A DNA stretch of 64,000 nucleotides from Aporrectodea caliginosa (GCA_020284085.1 JACEVL010000019.1:1758498-1822497), one strand, 5' to 3'. Positions 1 to 12,480 are shown, counted from the first letter of the stretch. Program-made: numbers and translations. The notes: generated by a model from the sequence alone, not told the origin.

Positions 1-1811
1 GAAATCTCGAAAGTACAAGACATGCGATTATTTCTAGCCTCGTTTTTATAATTTGTCTGGACTTTATCTAGTATTGGCATAATTACGTAAATATATATGT
101 GGTCTTACTCTATACACCAGCGGCGTCAGAGCCGGTCCGTGGGCTATTTCTGACCTGCCGACGAAATTTTCTAGCCCGCGGAGCCTTGCCTATAAAGACT
201 GCACAGGTTTAGAATGAAAGTTCAAATATGTCATTTCTAAGGGCTTCATGAGTTTTATGTGATGTCCGTGACTGATAAAAAAGAAATTTGATATTTTTAA
301 GCTTAATGTGACTGTTTGTATGTTAAGAAATGCACCATTTAAGATTTAGCTTTGCAAAGACATTTCTGGGGAGGGGTTCATCGAGGTCCCACCCAGATCC
401 CAATTCTTATTTTGCACAGACGCCTTCGGCATCCTGGTCCGCCACTTGCTGGAAAATATTGCCCCTGACCCGCCATTAAAAAAGGTTTGACATCCCTGCT
501 CTACTCTATCGGCTTATACATACGTACTTGGAATCTTCTCAATATGTTCCACAGTTGACCTATTTCACTAATTCCTTGCTTAGCCTGTCTCTTCCATTAT
601 TATAATTAAGATGGTTCAAATGTTCGCTCTTCTTTTCTACAGCAATGCATGTATGCTACATCATGTGGTTCTACGGCTTAATCTCACGAACACTTTATTC
701 ACTTGGTCAGCGTTATTAGGACTAAATGCGATCGGATTAAAACGGAGATTGAACTGCGTGCGGCGCAAGTGACGCTTCAGATGTTGGATAATTATGGCAA
801 TTTGGAAGACATTTGCAATTCTGCAAATATGCTATTGTTATCTTGTCTTACAACTAGCTGAATCGTGTATGTATGCAATAGGATATTAACAATGCGCCTT
901 TATTAACCTCTGAGGAGTGTTGCTTGCAGATATAACCTACATTGTATATGCTGTTTCTGCTGATAACGATGATGAACCTTGTAAATGTGGAGAGATTAAG
1001 ACGTGGCACGTGGGCGAAAGAGCAAAGGCTGCAGGCAAAAACAAGGCAGAGGAAGTGGTTGTCGTGACCTACTATTACTGGTCGCCTTGGGTGCTATTTC
1101 CAATGGCGCGTTCGCAACTTGGAATCTCCTAAACACGCAAAGATTCGCTGTCACAGAATGCGTGGGTTCGAGTCCCAGTGGGTCGTGTGGGGCTAATTTT
1201 GTTGACGAAAACCTTTTCATTGTGTTGTCCCTTCCCATCGCCTCATTTGTCAGCTCACAGGAAGAAGATCTTGGTTTAGATATATATGCGAGTCTGAGAT
1301 CCGATTGCTCTAAGGTCCAGGGCTCATTAAGTCTCTTTCAACTTTCAACCTATAGGATCCCAAAGGCATCGACGGTCTTGGCGTTTTCATAAAAAGCAAA
1401 TAATCAAGATATAAGCTTAAATAATATAAAGTTTAACATTACTTTACCAAATTAAAGTAAATAATAATATGCATGCATTAATAACTATTACAAGTGATAT
1501 ATGAAATAACAACGACAGCAAACAGTTGTGTCTGATTCAGATTCTAAGTTGTATATAGGCCTATACGGACCTGAACTCCACTTTGTATCTCTGAACTCTG
1601 ACACGATGCACTGCTCGTGAATAAGCTGGTGCCCTGCACTTAGCCCACTTGAGTACACAATTGAGTATCGCTTTCGACATTTTTATATTACGATAACGGT
1701 TGAGATCACGGTTAGGCGATTAGGCTAATTAACTGTTGAATAAATGTGGGTCAAATAAAAACCTTAATTGCTGCGAATAGCTATTAAGCAGCGAATTTGA
1801 ATACGCCAAAA

Positions 1812-1844
<33 letters not shown>

Positions 1845-1997
1845 AAGATGACGCTGATAATTGCCCTACTGATGACATTTGGAATAGAATGAATTGGGTG
1901 AGTTGACACGTGGAAAGATGCACTTGCTCTATAATTTCTATTAGACGGATGTGCGTGAGATCTGGACTGAAAGTGAATTGTTAATTTCCGTCCTCAG
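1..1997. other. Upstream flank of FOXO, no supported gene
   Basis: I see no host coding exon here. A tRNA B-box-like run (GGTTCGAGTCCC) at about 1166-1178 suggests a decayed tRNA-derived SINE. A short GAT/GAC triplet repeat lies near 1812-1845. A stretch at about 1558-1650 resembles 27130-27225 (both include ATAAGCTGGTGCCCTGC), so it is a dispersed repeat. The sequence TCCTCAG ending at 1997 looks like a splice acceptor and could begin the first coding exon of FOXO after an untranslated exon not located here. Short open frames in this stretch show no recognisable domain. Confidence 0.5.
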
Positions 1998-2049
1998 GTG
2001 ATTGTGTATCAGCAGCAGCATCTTCCTGATCTCATTCGACAATTTCACG

Positions 2050-2475
2050 ATGATGATGGAAGTCTCCGCTGTGGGCCAGGGCTTCTCCGGCGGTTGCCCA
2101 CTGCCTCCTGCTTCGGCGGCCGACCGAGGGGAACTCGCCGCCGCCGGTAGTGAGGAGCCTGCCCGCAACCGCTCCAACACCTGGCCGAGCGGTCCATTCG
2201 ATGCAACCTGCTTCTCGACGGACGACCGAGATCGCGCCATTGGACAGCCAGCCAAGGTGGTAGCCGAGATTGTCCATTCTGCCCCAGGCTTCGTCAAGCC
2301 GACCGGTTCGAGAAAGAACCCTTGGGGTGGCCTGTCGTACGCGGAACTCATCACGATGGCCATTGAGAGCTCCCCAGAGAAGCGGATGACTCTGTCGGAG
2401 CTCTACGACTGGATGGTTAAGAACGTTCCCTATTTCAACGACAAAGGCGACAGTTTCAGCTCCGCCGGATGGAAG
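2050..2475 (+). CDS. foxo: FOXO forkhead transcription factor, coding exon 1
   Basis: This exon encodes residues 1-142 of a FOXO factor, the DNA-binding effector of insulin/PI3K-Akt signalling that shuttles between nucleus and cytoplasm. Residues 39-45 read RNRSNTW, an RxRxxT Akt site with T44 matching the first FOXO Akt/14-3-3 site. Residues 90-142 ([12 protein letters not shown] to SSAGWK) are the first half of the forkhead domain. They include the KGDS insertion between helices 2 and 3 that marks FOXO among forkhead proteins. The ATG triplet at 2050-2058 is chosen because an in-frame TGA lies at 1999-2001 and no earlier ATG is in frame. The exon ends in phase 0 before GTAAAG at 2476, after GWK, the usual FOXO intron position. 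It is GC-rich compared with its flanks. Family membership is near certain; the exact start is less so. Confidence 0.93.
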
Positions 2476-2943
2476 GTAAAGGCATATCAGGTTCTGTTTT
2501 GCATGTACAACTTCTTAAAAACAGAGAAATAGGCTTATATAGGAGTTCAGAATGTTGAGCGTTTTGGCAGGTGGCAATTTGAGAGAATGCAAAGTAGCGA
2601 GGGTTGAGAGACTAACAGCTTAGGCCTAACACATACTACACTAACTAGAGCATTTCATGAAACAGAATAGATAGACTGGAGTAGTGGGCTATTCTTCTGG
2701 AAAAGTCTCCTGCTGAAAAGACGTAGGCCTACGTCCTGTTCCAACAGAGAGTAGAGAAATTATTTTCGACATTTCTTAGGCTGCACCTCTTTACATCAGC
2801 TATAGATCTGCAATTCACCAGTTCGTTTGTAGCCTACTATAATCGAAGAACAGGTTGATCGTACACCAGGCTTAATTTCTTCAGGCTATGGACTTACACT
2901 CCACACTTTGTCACACTTGATTCGACTTCTTTGTTGGTTCTAG
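2476..2943 (+). other. FOXO intron 1
   Basis: This 468-bp phase-0 intron has donor GTAAAG and an acceptor ending TTCTAG. It contains a palindromic AGGCCTA-type motif twice (near 2622 and 2725) but no repeat or gene I recognise. Confidence 0.85.
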
Positions 2944-3126
2944 AACTCCATTCGTCACAATCTGTCTCTGCACAGTCGCTTCATTCGTGTAATCAACGAG
3001 ACAACTGGCAAGAGTTCTTGGTGGATGGTCAACCACGACATGAAACCAGGACTGACCTCGCGCCGAAGGGCGGTCAGCATGGACACAAAGGTCTTCGAAA
3101 GAAAGCGAGGACGCGTTCGAAAGAAG
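2944..3126 (+). CDS. foxo: FOXO forkhead transcription factor, coding exon 2
   Basis: This exon encodes residues 143-203 and continues the forkhead domain in phase 0. [11 protein letters not shown] is recognition helix 3, followed by RFIRV and the wing residues GKSSWWM. Residues 182-189 read RRRAVSMD, the second FOXO Akt site (S187) lying inside the basic nuclear localisation region. A second basic cluster (RKRGRVRKK) ends the exon. Phosphorylation at this site in known FOXO proteins lowers DNA binding and nuclear retention, and the same role is inferred here. The donor is AAG|GTGAGA in phase 0. Reading past the donor gives a short non-homologous tail with a stop at 3337-3339, so an intron-retained form would lose the transactivation half. 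Confidence 0.94.
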
Positions 3127-3922
3127 GTGAGACCAATTCTTTCGAATAACACACTATGTAGGTGTTGTAAAAAAACTGATTTGAGAAGTGGGCAAATCTA
3201 CTTTGGTAGAGGTGTTTTCCATTCACCACCAAGGGCGAATCCGGAGAGATATCTAATCTTGCCAAACATGTCATTTGATTTTAGGGAGGTACACGACATT
3301 AATTTAGCAAGAAAATATAAATTAAAACGCCTATGGTAAAGCAAACCAAAGATGAAAAGTCTGACAACCAAAGCAAATTATAGGAGACCAAAGTGAAAAT
3401 GTCAAGGAAACTATATACGAACGTGGGACAAAGGAAAATAAACTGTAGAAATCAAGACTAATAGTAATATCCAGATTTCTAAAACTGTTCTCTAAACCTA
3501 ATTGCAGACCGCTTGCGCTGTCCAGAAATCGCAAGAACAAGGTATACTTAGAAGGCAGTAAGTTATTACCGCGACATGAAGCCTTTAGAAATTCAGCGCG
3601 GGTTCCGATGAAGGAAAACTGAAAATGATCGTCAGAAATAATAATAATAGAAGACCACGAAGTGCAAGACTTGTCTCTAGCCACAGATTCATCAGCGAAC
3701 ATCATAGTCATCATTATCCTGATCTTAATCAACATCTTAATCTGTGCGAGCCCCTCTGTGGAATCTTGCCGTTTCTACAAAATAATAATATTATTATTGC
3801 CAGCCGCCTGTAGTCGTCTCCAGGCTGTGTGTAGTAGTCCGAAAGTCAACAGGTTCAGGTCGGACTCCACCGTTCGTGCCCGTTGTTGCGAGCTATGTTA
3901 TCCGGCCCAAAACCTCTTGTGG

Positions 3923-3989
3923 GGTCAGTTAATTTTTTAGCCCGATTTATGTCCTAAGGCACATAAATAGGGCTAAAAATCAACTGACC
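3923..3989. repeat. 67-bp near-perfect hairpin (MITE-like)
   Basis: The arm starting GGTCAGTTAATTTTTTAGCC pairs with the arm ending GGCTAAAAATCAACTGACC, leaving a few bases of loop around CTAAGG. The two arms are about 31 bp with a few mismatches. The form suggests a tiny foldback MITE or the joined ends of one. I see no clear target-site duplication. Confidence 0.75.
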
Positions 3990-5173
3990 AATTCGTTATC
4001 GGGTAATCTTAATCTAGTATTTGTATAGAGACTTAAAATCAGAGGTTCTCCCGACCCGGTTCCGGCTGGAGGGGTCAACAGAAGCAAGACTCCTCGACTG
4101 GGCCGTAGAAGTGCTCGTCCGCAGGACAACCAAGAGGTCACCGTCTGAAGACCGAAGGAAGGATCGATTAGGAAGAGAAGATACTGCTGGGGTACAGTAG
4201 GCCCTGAGGTAGTGTGGAGCAGACCCAGCAATGCAAAGGACAGAACCAGCATCTCAGACATTGTGAGAAGGAGACTTATTTACGCCGACGACCCATAACT
4301 GAGGATGAAATCTTCTTCCTTGCACTCTATGGTGCGTTTTGTGTCTTGTTGACTTGTTGAGCCGTGTCATCGGGTGCATTCGCCGGGATTGTCTCCTCTT
4401 ACCTGAAGACAGGCCGACGACATGTTCTATGGCCCACCGCTGGGGCTCATGACCGCTCGGTGTCTTGACCCCATTCCCCGCCCTACCCGCCCTGTCGCCC
4501 GCCTGACCGCCGCCGCCTGCGTTGCCATGAGGACACGGTACAGTTGGCGGCGGTGGCAGATGCAGAGAACGACGATGGAATAAATCCAATTAAGGGCGTC
4601 GTCGACTGCGATGGCGACCGTAGTTCCATGTGGAAAGGAGAAGCGGTGCCATATGGGGAGGGGTCTGCAGCAGAGGGGGTCAGTTTGTGGAGGGTTGAGA
4701 TGCAGAGGACGTTGCGCCTACGGTCGGAGCAATAAAACCAGACCACGTAAACAGGAAAAGTCATATATCTAATTCACAAGCGCAGGCGAATAGAAACGTT
4801 AGTACCTGGTTCATAGAAGAGACTGCAGCCACTAAACCACACCCCACTCCCCCACTACAACCCCACCCCACTTCCCCACTACAACCCCACCCCAATCCCC
4901 ACTACATCCCCCATTTCGATGAAGATGCGTCCAGGACAAAAGAGCAAATGCGCCGGACAAATTCAGTCCACTTTTGACGAGACGCATTAATGCACGCATG
5001 TTATCTGTGTGGGTCATTGTACTAATCATAGGCGCCGCTTGGGTAGACGGACAGAGACAGAGGCAGACAGGGGCAGAGAGACACGTAGAAAGAAAGAAAC
5101 ATGCCAACATAGGAGGACTAACTGTCTCTTCCTCTGTTTAGCATTTTACTGTCACTGACAGATTCTATCTCCC

Positions 5174-5175
<2 letters not shown>

Positions 5176-5223
<48 letters not shown>
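5176..5223. repeat. (CT)n microsatellite
   Basis: An uninterrupted CT dinucleotide run of about 48 bp inside FOXO intron 2. Confidence 0.97.
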
Positions 5224-5227
<4 letters not shown>

Positions 5228-5882
5228 GTCTCTGTCTGTCTTGTTGTGGCATTGCATCTGTGTTATCCTACACTGGAATATCTGCCTCCTGGCACCTTCA
5301 TACTCTTCCTCTCTGCCTGTTTCTCTCCTCTTAGGAGTCTTAGGACTATCTTTTCATCCATTTTTCTCATATACGCCAATTAAAATATGAGAGTAGGCCT
5401 ATCTGTCAACTGTAAAGTCTTACGTGGTGACATAATTTATGTAGGCTATGTATACAGGCCCCTATGTTTGTACGCACATATGCGTGTATCTATACATAAC
5501 TGTCTCGTGTGCGTAATGGAAGCCAAATGTATCCACAACAAAGGTTCACTGCGTCTATTCAGTTGAAAGCCCACAACTGAGTTTTCCACACTCTATGAAA
5601 ATCGCTATCGACAAAGGTCGGCTGCAGCAGTTGTAAAACAAAAAGGCCGTCTGATTATATTGGTAAAGGAAATAAAGAAAAAATTGGAAACTAAAGCGTA
5701 AAAGTCGCGGAAATGTCTTAAAAGGAGTGGGGAATGGACAGGAGAAGTAACAAACAGTGGTCGGAAAAGACAGCTTGAAGTTAAGCAAACGGGAAATGAA
5801 CTAAAGAACCTATCTCCAACCTCAATAAAATTTCCAAGATCTTTCAATGTCTCTTTCTTACGCTTATCAAGAAACACATCAC

Positions 5883-7236
5883 TTCCTCTCCCAACTTCAA
5901 TCCAATCAGTCAGCTTACTGCGAAGGCTATTCCACTGAAACTGCTATTGCCTCTACACTTGATAAACATCTTCTCGTCTATTGATAATGGTATAAGCCTG
6001 CCTTCTCACTATGCCTTGACCACAGTGCAGCCTTCGACACCGTAGACTACCAGCTACTCCTTTCAAGACTCAGCAAAGGCTTCGGTGTCTCTGGGACTGC
6101 CTTAAACTGGTTATCTTCTTACCTTGGCGACCGTAATCAGCAGGTGAGCATCGGTACCGCTCGGTCTGAGCCCATACTTTGTACTACTAGAGTACCACTG
6201 TGACAGGGATCTGTCCTCGGCCCTTTATCATTTAGATTCTTTACTTCCCCAATCAGTCGTATAGCTAAGCACTTTGGAATCCAATTACAACAAGTACGTG
6301 GATGATACTCAGCTTCATATTGCTCTGTCACGCACTGATCAGTCTGGTGAACTAAAACTTGAAGAGTGCCTCTCATCTACAGTATGTATGCATGGTTCTG
6401 TTTCAATGGTTTGGCCATAAACCCAGACAAAGTCCGAAGCAATTTTGCTCGGTTCATACCAACACCTGCGTTCTTTCCCTTTGCTTTCTAGCTTCGATCC
6501 CGCAGGCACTGCTGTGCCAGTTTCAGATACTGTTCAGATACCAGTTTCAGACACTTGGGGTAACCATGGACAGTAAGCTCACATTCCGACCGCACCTAAC
6601 AAACCTTTGTTAATCTTGTTCCTGTCACATCAGGACAATACGTCACATCAGGTCGGCTCTGACTAAGAATATCATATGTCTCGAACCATAGCCTGTTCAC
6701 TTGTATCCTCTCGCCTTGATTATGCTAATTCGTTTTTGTGGAACTCAACAGGCTGCAACGCATCCAAAACTCCTTAGCTTGCGTAGTGCTGCGTGTCTCA
6801 CTACGAACATGCTCCTCAGTCCTACTCCGTCAGCTGCATTGGCTACCTGTTGAATTCAGAATAAAATTTAAATTGGGCTGTTTGACCTACAAAGCCCTCA
6901 GCACCAGCACATCTACCTATAATCATGCACTACTAACTCCTTACATCCCTCCTCGCTGCCTGCAATCATCAAGTACAGGTCTTTTAGCTGAACCACGATG
7001 CAGAACAGTTATGGGACCTCGTGCATTCCATGCCTCTGCTCCCAAGGAAAGGAATCGACTGTCACTCTCTCTTCGTAGCTCAAATTCACTTCCTTCCTTC
7101 AAGAAGCGGCTCAAAACTCACTGTTTATCCTTGGCTTTCAAGGATTTGGAAATCTAAGTGCATCTTCACCTGGCAGCTGGCTATCCGCGCCTCGGATTCA
7201 CATTTCGGTGTGACCGTGCGCGCGTTGCAAATGTAA
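5883..7236 (+). pseudogene. CR1/L2-like non-LTR reverse transcriptase remnant
   Basis: Translation in shifting + frames gives reverse-transcriptase blocks in order: STETAIASTLDKHL, DHSAAFDTVDYQLLLSRL, a GSVLGP block, the catalytic YVDD (about 6294-6305) and the C-terminal block LQRIQNSLACVVL to LHWLPVEFRIKFKL with KRLKTHCLSLAF. The reading frame is broken by several stops and frameshifts, so no active enzyme is possible. The copy ends next to an AAT repeat, typical of CR1/L2-clade 3' ends. It lies in the sense orientation within FOXO intron 2. The clade call rests on motif style only. Confidence 0.85.
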
Positions 7237-7251
7237 TTAATGAATTAATGA

Positions 7252-7255
7252 ATTA

Positions 7256-7327
<72 letters not shown>

Positions 7328-7328
7328 G
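7252..7328. repeat. (AAT)n microsatellite
   Basis: An AAT/TAA triplet run directly after the reverse-transcriptase remnant; it is probably that element's 3' tail, later expanded. Confidence 0.95.
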
Positions 7329-7483
7329 CAATATTTTCTAAATCCTGAGGGACCCTTGATACCTTGGGTAAAAAAAATCATCATCATCCTGTCTATATCA
7401 TCACAATAAAAACGACGACGATGACGATATAATTATGTCAGTATAGAATATGAATATAGAATAATATGACTATGTAAATGTAG

Positions 7484-8758
7484 CTGGAAGAAATGCGAAC
7501 GATGGGAGGAGGATCGGGAGGAGGAGGAGGAGGATCTGAGGTGGATTCAACGACCGGTTCTCCACCGTCTTCCAAGTACGCCTGCACTGGCCTCCTCCAC
7601 TGTCCAGTCACTTCCTCCTCCTGGCCACCACACCAAGACATGAGGAAACACCATTCCATCCACACCAGTCTTGAGCCGACCATGGAGGAGACGCTGCCAC
7701 CTGCCTCTGGATGGACTGACCTGAACGGGATGTGTGACCACCAGATGACTCTGGGACCATATGGCACCGATCAACCGAAGCCAGTCAGCGAGAGCCTCGC
7801 CGAAGTACTAGCAGGGAACCTCAACGTCTGCGAGAGCCAGTCGGTCAGAGGTATCGACTACCACCTGTTCGACCGATCGATGATCACCACGACCTCCACC
7901 ACCACCACCACTGGGTCGTGGCCGGAGTCGACTAACTACGGATGCCTGGCCAACCTAGACATGAGCCAGGTCTTTTGTGGCCCCATGGAAGAACGACTCT
8001 CTGCCAACCAGTTCTCAGCACTCATTCACCCGGTGAAGATGGGGACCGAATCCGGTCGTCCGGACGCTTTCTTCGCAGGGCAGCATGGTTTTGGTAGGGC
8101 AATACACCAGGCGGTCATGGGGTCAAAGTGGTTGGACGACTCCATCGCCGGACCAGTGTCCTACCATCTAGACAGCGCCTCTCGCCTACCTAAGAAACCA
8201 CATCAGGTTGAGGAGGCGAATTTGAAGCAGCTGCGACAAGGTCCTGGTCTAGGGGGTGAGCCCAGGTGGATCTCTTCCCCGGTGGCAGGGTCTTGTAGCC
8301 CTGTAAGGAGCTCCAGTTCTATCCAAAGATCCGACAGTTTACCTCTGTCTGCCACAACACAGATGACCTACTCCGCACAGAGTCCACTTGCCCTCATCTC
8401 CAGGAACCCATACCTAGCCTACGATGGTTCAACTGATTCAGAAATTGGGCGAAATCCATGCCTCCAGTACAGCGGCGACCTTGATCCATCCCACCCGCTC
8501 CTTTATCCGCAGAAATTCTATCAGGATGATTCCTACTATCCACAGTCATCCGTCCCCTTTCCATGGACAACAGGACAGACAACGTCCTGTGGCCTGCAGT
8601 CCACTGCAGAACGTACGGTCAGTGGCCACGCCTTCCAGCCGCCACACCCAAGGGACCACCATCACTCGCAAAAGACCGAATCCCTCTCCTCCTTTCGCAT
8701 GCATGGTGGTCTCTTGCCACCGTCAGAGGCAGCATTTCCAACATTCTGTAGCAAGTAA
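7484..8758 (+). CDS. foxo: Probable FOXO C-terminal exon (exon 3)
   Basis: A 424-codon open frame follows an AG at 7482-7483. An in-frame TAG overlaps that AG, so the reading frame can only be entered by splicing at 7484 (phase 0, matching exon 2) or by starting at the ATG at 7493. Joined to exons 1 and 2 it gives 627 residues, within the usual FOXO range. The product is Ser/Pro/Gly-rich and disordered. It starts with a glycine run and carries IQRSDSLPL near residue 480, which resembles the QRSSSFP region around the third Akt/CK1 sites of vertebrate FOXO. It also has a WTDL motif. High GC and the lack of stops over 1.27 kb support coding. I do not see the acidic C-terminal activation motif of vertebrate FOXO. 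The stop TAA lies within a possible donor (CAA|GTAAGA at 8755), so the gene may continue. It could instead be an unrelated single-exon gene. Confidence 0.65.
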   Translation: MEEMRTMGGGSGGGGGGSEVDSTTGSPPSSKYACTGLLHCPVTSSSWPPHQDMRKHHSIHTSLEPTMEETLPPASGWTDLNGMCDHQMTLGPYGTDQPKPVSESLAEVLAGNLNVCESQSVRGIDYHLFDRSMITTTSTTTTTGSWPESTNYGCLANLDMSQVFCGPMEERLSANQFSALIHPVKMGTESGRPDAFFAGQHGFGRAIHQAVMGSKWLDDSIAGPVSYHLDSASRLPKKPHQVEEANLKQLRQGPGLGGEPRWISSPVAGSCSPVRSSSSIQRSDSLPLSATTQMTYSAQSPLALISRNPYLAYDGSTDSEIGRNPCLQYSGDLDPSHPLLYPQKFYQDDSYYPQSSVPFPWTTGQTTSCGLQSTAERTVSGHAFQPPHPRDHHHSQKTESLSSFRMHGGLLPPSEAAFPTFCSK

Positions 8759-8857
8759 GAAAGCAGATGACACTTGAGCTTCAGATCTTGGAAAGCAAAT
8801 TCTTTGCGCGCCTATAGCCATTATTGTCCTATCTGGGCCCAGATTTTGAGCCAAGAC

Positions 8858-9032
8858 CAGTGCTTTTTTCAGACGGAACGCTGCGGACCTTTTTTCAGCT
8901 ATTAAAAAATAATTTAGTTAATTTACATTTTTAGTAAAAAATTATTTAGTTACTCTAATTTAATTTAAGTGTTTTCACATAGCTGTTCAGAATTTGTTCA
9001 GTACCGGAACCTTTGTCTAGAAAAAAGCACTG
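8858..9032. mobile_element. 175-bp hAT-like MITE in the FOXO 3' flank
   Basis: The ends are CAGTGCTTTTTTC and its inverted copy GAAAAAAGCACTG (with one inserted base pair of difference just inside). The 8-bp flanks GCCAAGAC and GCCATAAG match at five positions. The CAGTG terminus and small size suggest a nonautonomous hAT element. It would lie in the FOXO 3' UTR if transcription continues to the signal near 9186. Confidence 0.7.
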
Positions 9033-9185
9033 GCCATAAGTCCGTGACAACGGTGACATACATGATTGAACGAAACTCGAGAGTTGCAAATCCACAGAAC
9101 TCGCCTTCTCCTGTGTTTCCATTCTCTGAAGAAACGCCTATTCTGCAAGAAACGCCCCAAGAACTGTTCTTCATACATAATTATG

Positions 9186-9191
9186 AATAAA
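9186..9191 (+). terminator. Candidate FOXO polyadenylation signal
   Basis: AATAAA lies about 430 bp after the FOXO exon 3 stop. It is the first canonical signal I noticed downstream on this strand. A GT-rich stretch follows within about 120 bp. No transcript evidence is available. Confidence 0.35.
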
Positions 9192-9846
9192 TGCTACCCG
9201 GTGACGTCATCACAACAACTCCGGTGAATGTGCCACATCTGAAATGCGCCTTTAATCAGTGACTCAGACTCTGTACATTTGATTGTGTGACAATGTGTAT
9301 GTATAATTATGCCAGTGTCTTTGTGTAATAACCGGTGAATTTCAGTTATTAAGTGTTTGTGGTGTCCGCTTTATATAATTAAACCATACAGTAATCGTAA
9401 TGGTGATCGTAATCGTTATCTCCAAACTTCTAAAGCGCCACTCGAAAGCCAAGCACAGGGAACCAGCCTATTCACGATCGCTGCATCGAGTCAGAGGGGT
9501 TGTCCAAAATGTAGTCAGAAGGAGGTCCGAGTCCGTTTGCCAGAGGGAAAGAGGGGGCAGACCCGGCAGAGTATAGCGGTTAAGGCGGGTGTCGTTTAGG
9601 CCTACTTACACCAGTGGAACAACCATTTGCGACTTAGACCTATCGCCCTCCGTATCCAAACTTTGGATACAGGTGGCACAGTTCCTGTGTAAATGCACGA
9701 TACTACCAGTTTGCATGCCTGGCCATAATACTGCCGAGAAGTACATAGGTCTACTGAATAAGCAAGTGATATTCTCTTATTCTCAAGAGACTTCACAATC
9801 GCCCTCTACGATGATGATGCTTAAAGATGCCCAGAATTGTATGCGT
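9192..9846. other. Intergenic, no gene seen
   Basis: No coding exon is recognisable. A TGACGTCA palindrome (CRE octamer) is at 9202-9209. Confidence 0.5.
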
Positions 9847-11307
<1,461 letters not shown>

Positions 11308-11461
11308 CAGTGTTTTCGTTAACGCCAAAATGGCCGTTTTTACGTCCGTAAAAACGTCCAAATTTTTCGGTGTGGTAGCCGAAAGAAATGAGATACGTCC
11401 AAAAATATTCTAGGTCAGGGTGTAAATACGTCCTCTTTTTGGACTCTAACGGAAACACAGG
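11308..11461. mobile_element. 154-bp hAT-like MITE with exact 8-bp TSD
   Basis: The element starts CAGTGTTTTCGTTAACGCC and ends with an imperfect inverted copy (GGACTCTAACGGAAACACAGG). It is flanked on both sides by the exact 8-bp duplication CACAGAAG (11300-11307 and 11462-11469), which fits hAT. Its centre holds a perfect small palindrome, CGTTTTTACG, TC, CGTAAAAACG. There is no coding capacity. Confidence 0.85.
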
Positions 11462-12224
11462 CACAGAAGGACGTATATTATATTTAACCGAATATGAAAG
11501 TCTTTGATGGAATGTTGTGTCGACACTTGGAACTATTATAGATAAAGACGCTCGCGTATTTGATGTTCAACGAATTACAATTTAAAACATCTTCGTGTTT
11601 CTATGTCTTTATATTCGGTTTATGAAATCTGCAAAGTGTAGCCTATACCTACTGATTACACTGATTAGCAACATCTGCCACGGCCAAAGAACCATCAACA
11701 GTTCATCATCCGTTGAACCTCTTGTACACCGGACTTTGTCCACAATCACTCTTCTGCGGCAGCTGACCATGAACGGACTGAACGTTAAAAACTAGCTGCG
11801 ATTAGTGAAGTCTTCTAATAGGAGTGCCACGTAACATTTTGCTAGCTTTACTTTACATCGTCTTTACTTTAATCAAAATGTAGGCTATCTAAGTTTAATT
11901 AACTGGCGAGACGGTCAACTTGCGCGTTACAATCCAAACTCACAGAGGGCGCATTAAAAAAACGGGCGGTTTAGCCAAAATCTTCTAGGCATAGGCCTAC
12001 TGCAATTTGTTAGCATACGTTTCACAATATTATTATAAAATTTAAGGTTTCGGTCTTAGATACTTCATTTCAACTACGCATGAAGCCACAGTGTTGGTAA
12101 AATCTAACGGAAGTGAACGATTCGTCACTGGTAGTAGATATAAATATTATGAACAGCTGAAGAATTCAGAAAGACCTTAGATCAGCACAGACAGGAAACT
12201 TCGACTGAAAACAAGTCGATATTC

Positions 12225-12480
12225 TCTTGGTTGATTGTGGGTAACATTTTATGGGTTTTCGCGTTGGTCGAATACAAGTTAGATTGCCGAAAAGAATTCT
12301 TGCTAAATAGAAGTGGGATTGATGAAAATCATTCTTGCTTAACTAGAAGTGATGAAAAGATTCCTGTAAATAGAAGTTGGATTGATGAAACACAATTCTT
12401 GCCTAAACAGAAGATTAAGCGGGATTGATGAAAAGGATTCTTGCCAAGGTAGAAGTAGATTGATGAAAAATAATAATGGT
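12225..12480 (+). repeat. Left arm of a foldback structure with internal sub-repeats
   Basis: The arm carries degenerate tandem sub-repeats of roughly 35-45 bp built on AGAAGTGGGATTGATGAAAA and ATTCTTGC. Its outer part (GGTCGAATACAAGTTAGATTG) reappears inverted at about 13760-13785. Together with 13685-13945 it forms an inverted pair about 1.2 kb apart. Confidence 0.75.

Larger units (their letters stand above)
3127..7483 (+). other. FOXO intron 2 (4.36 kb), repeat-rich
   Basis: This phase-0 intron runs from the GTGAGA donor to an AG at 7482-7483 whose polypyrimidine tract is weak. It holds a 67-bp perfect-style hairpin (3923-3989), short C-rich tandem repeats (about 4842-4912), a CT repeat (5176-5223), a broken reverse-transcriptase fragment (5883-7236) and an AAT repeat (7252-7328). 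Open frames on the minus strand near 4.0-4.8 kb have no recognisable domain and are treated as chance. Confidence 0.65.

Noticed and set aside
4254..4589. 111-codon - strand open frame in FOXO intron 2
   Set aside because: Low-complexity Pro/Gly-rich translation of a locally GC-rich stretch, with overlapping open frames on both strands and no domain.
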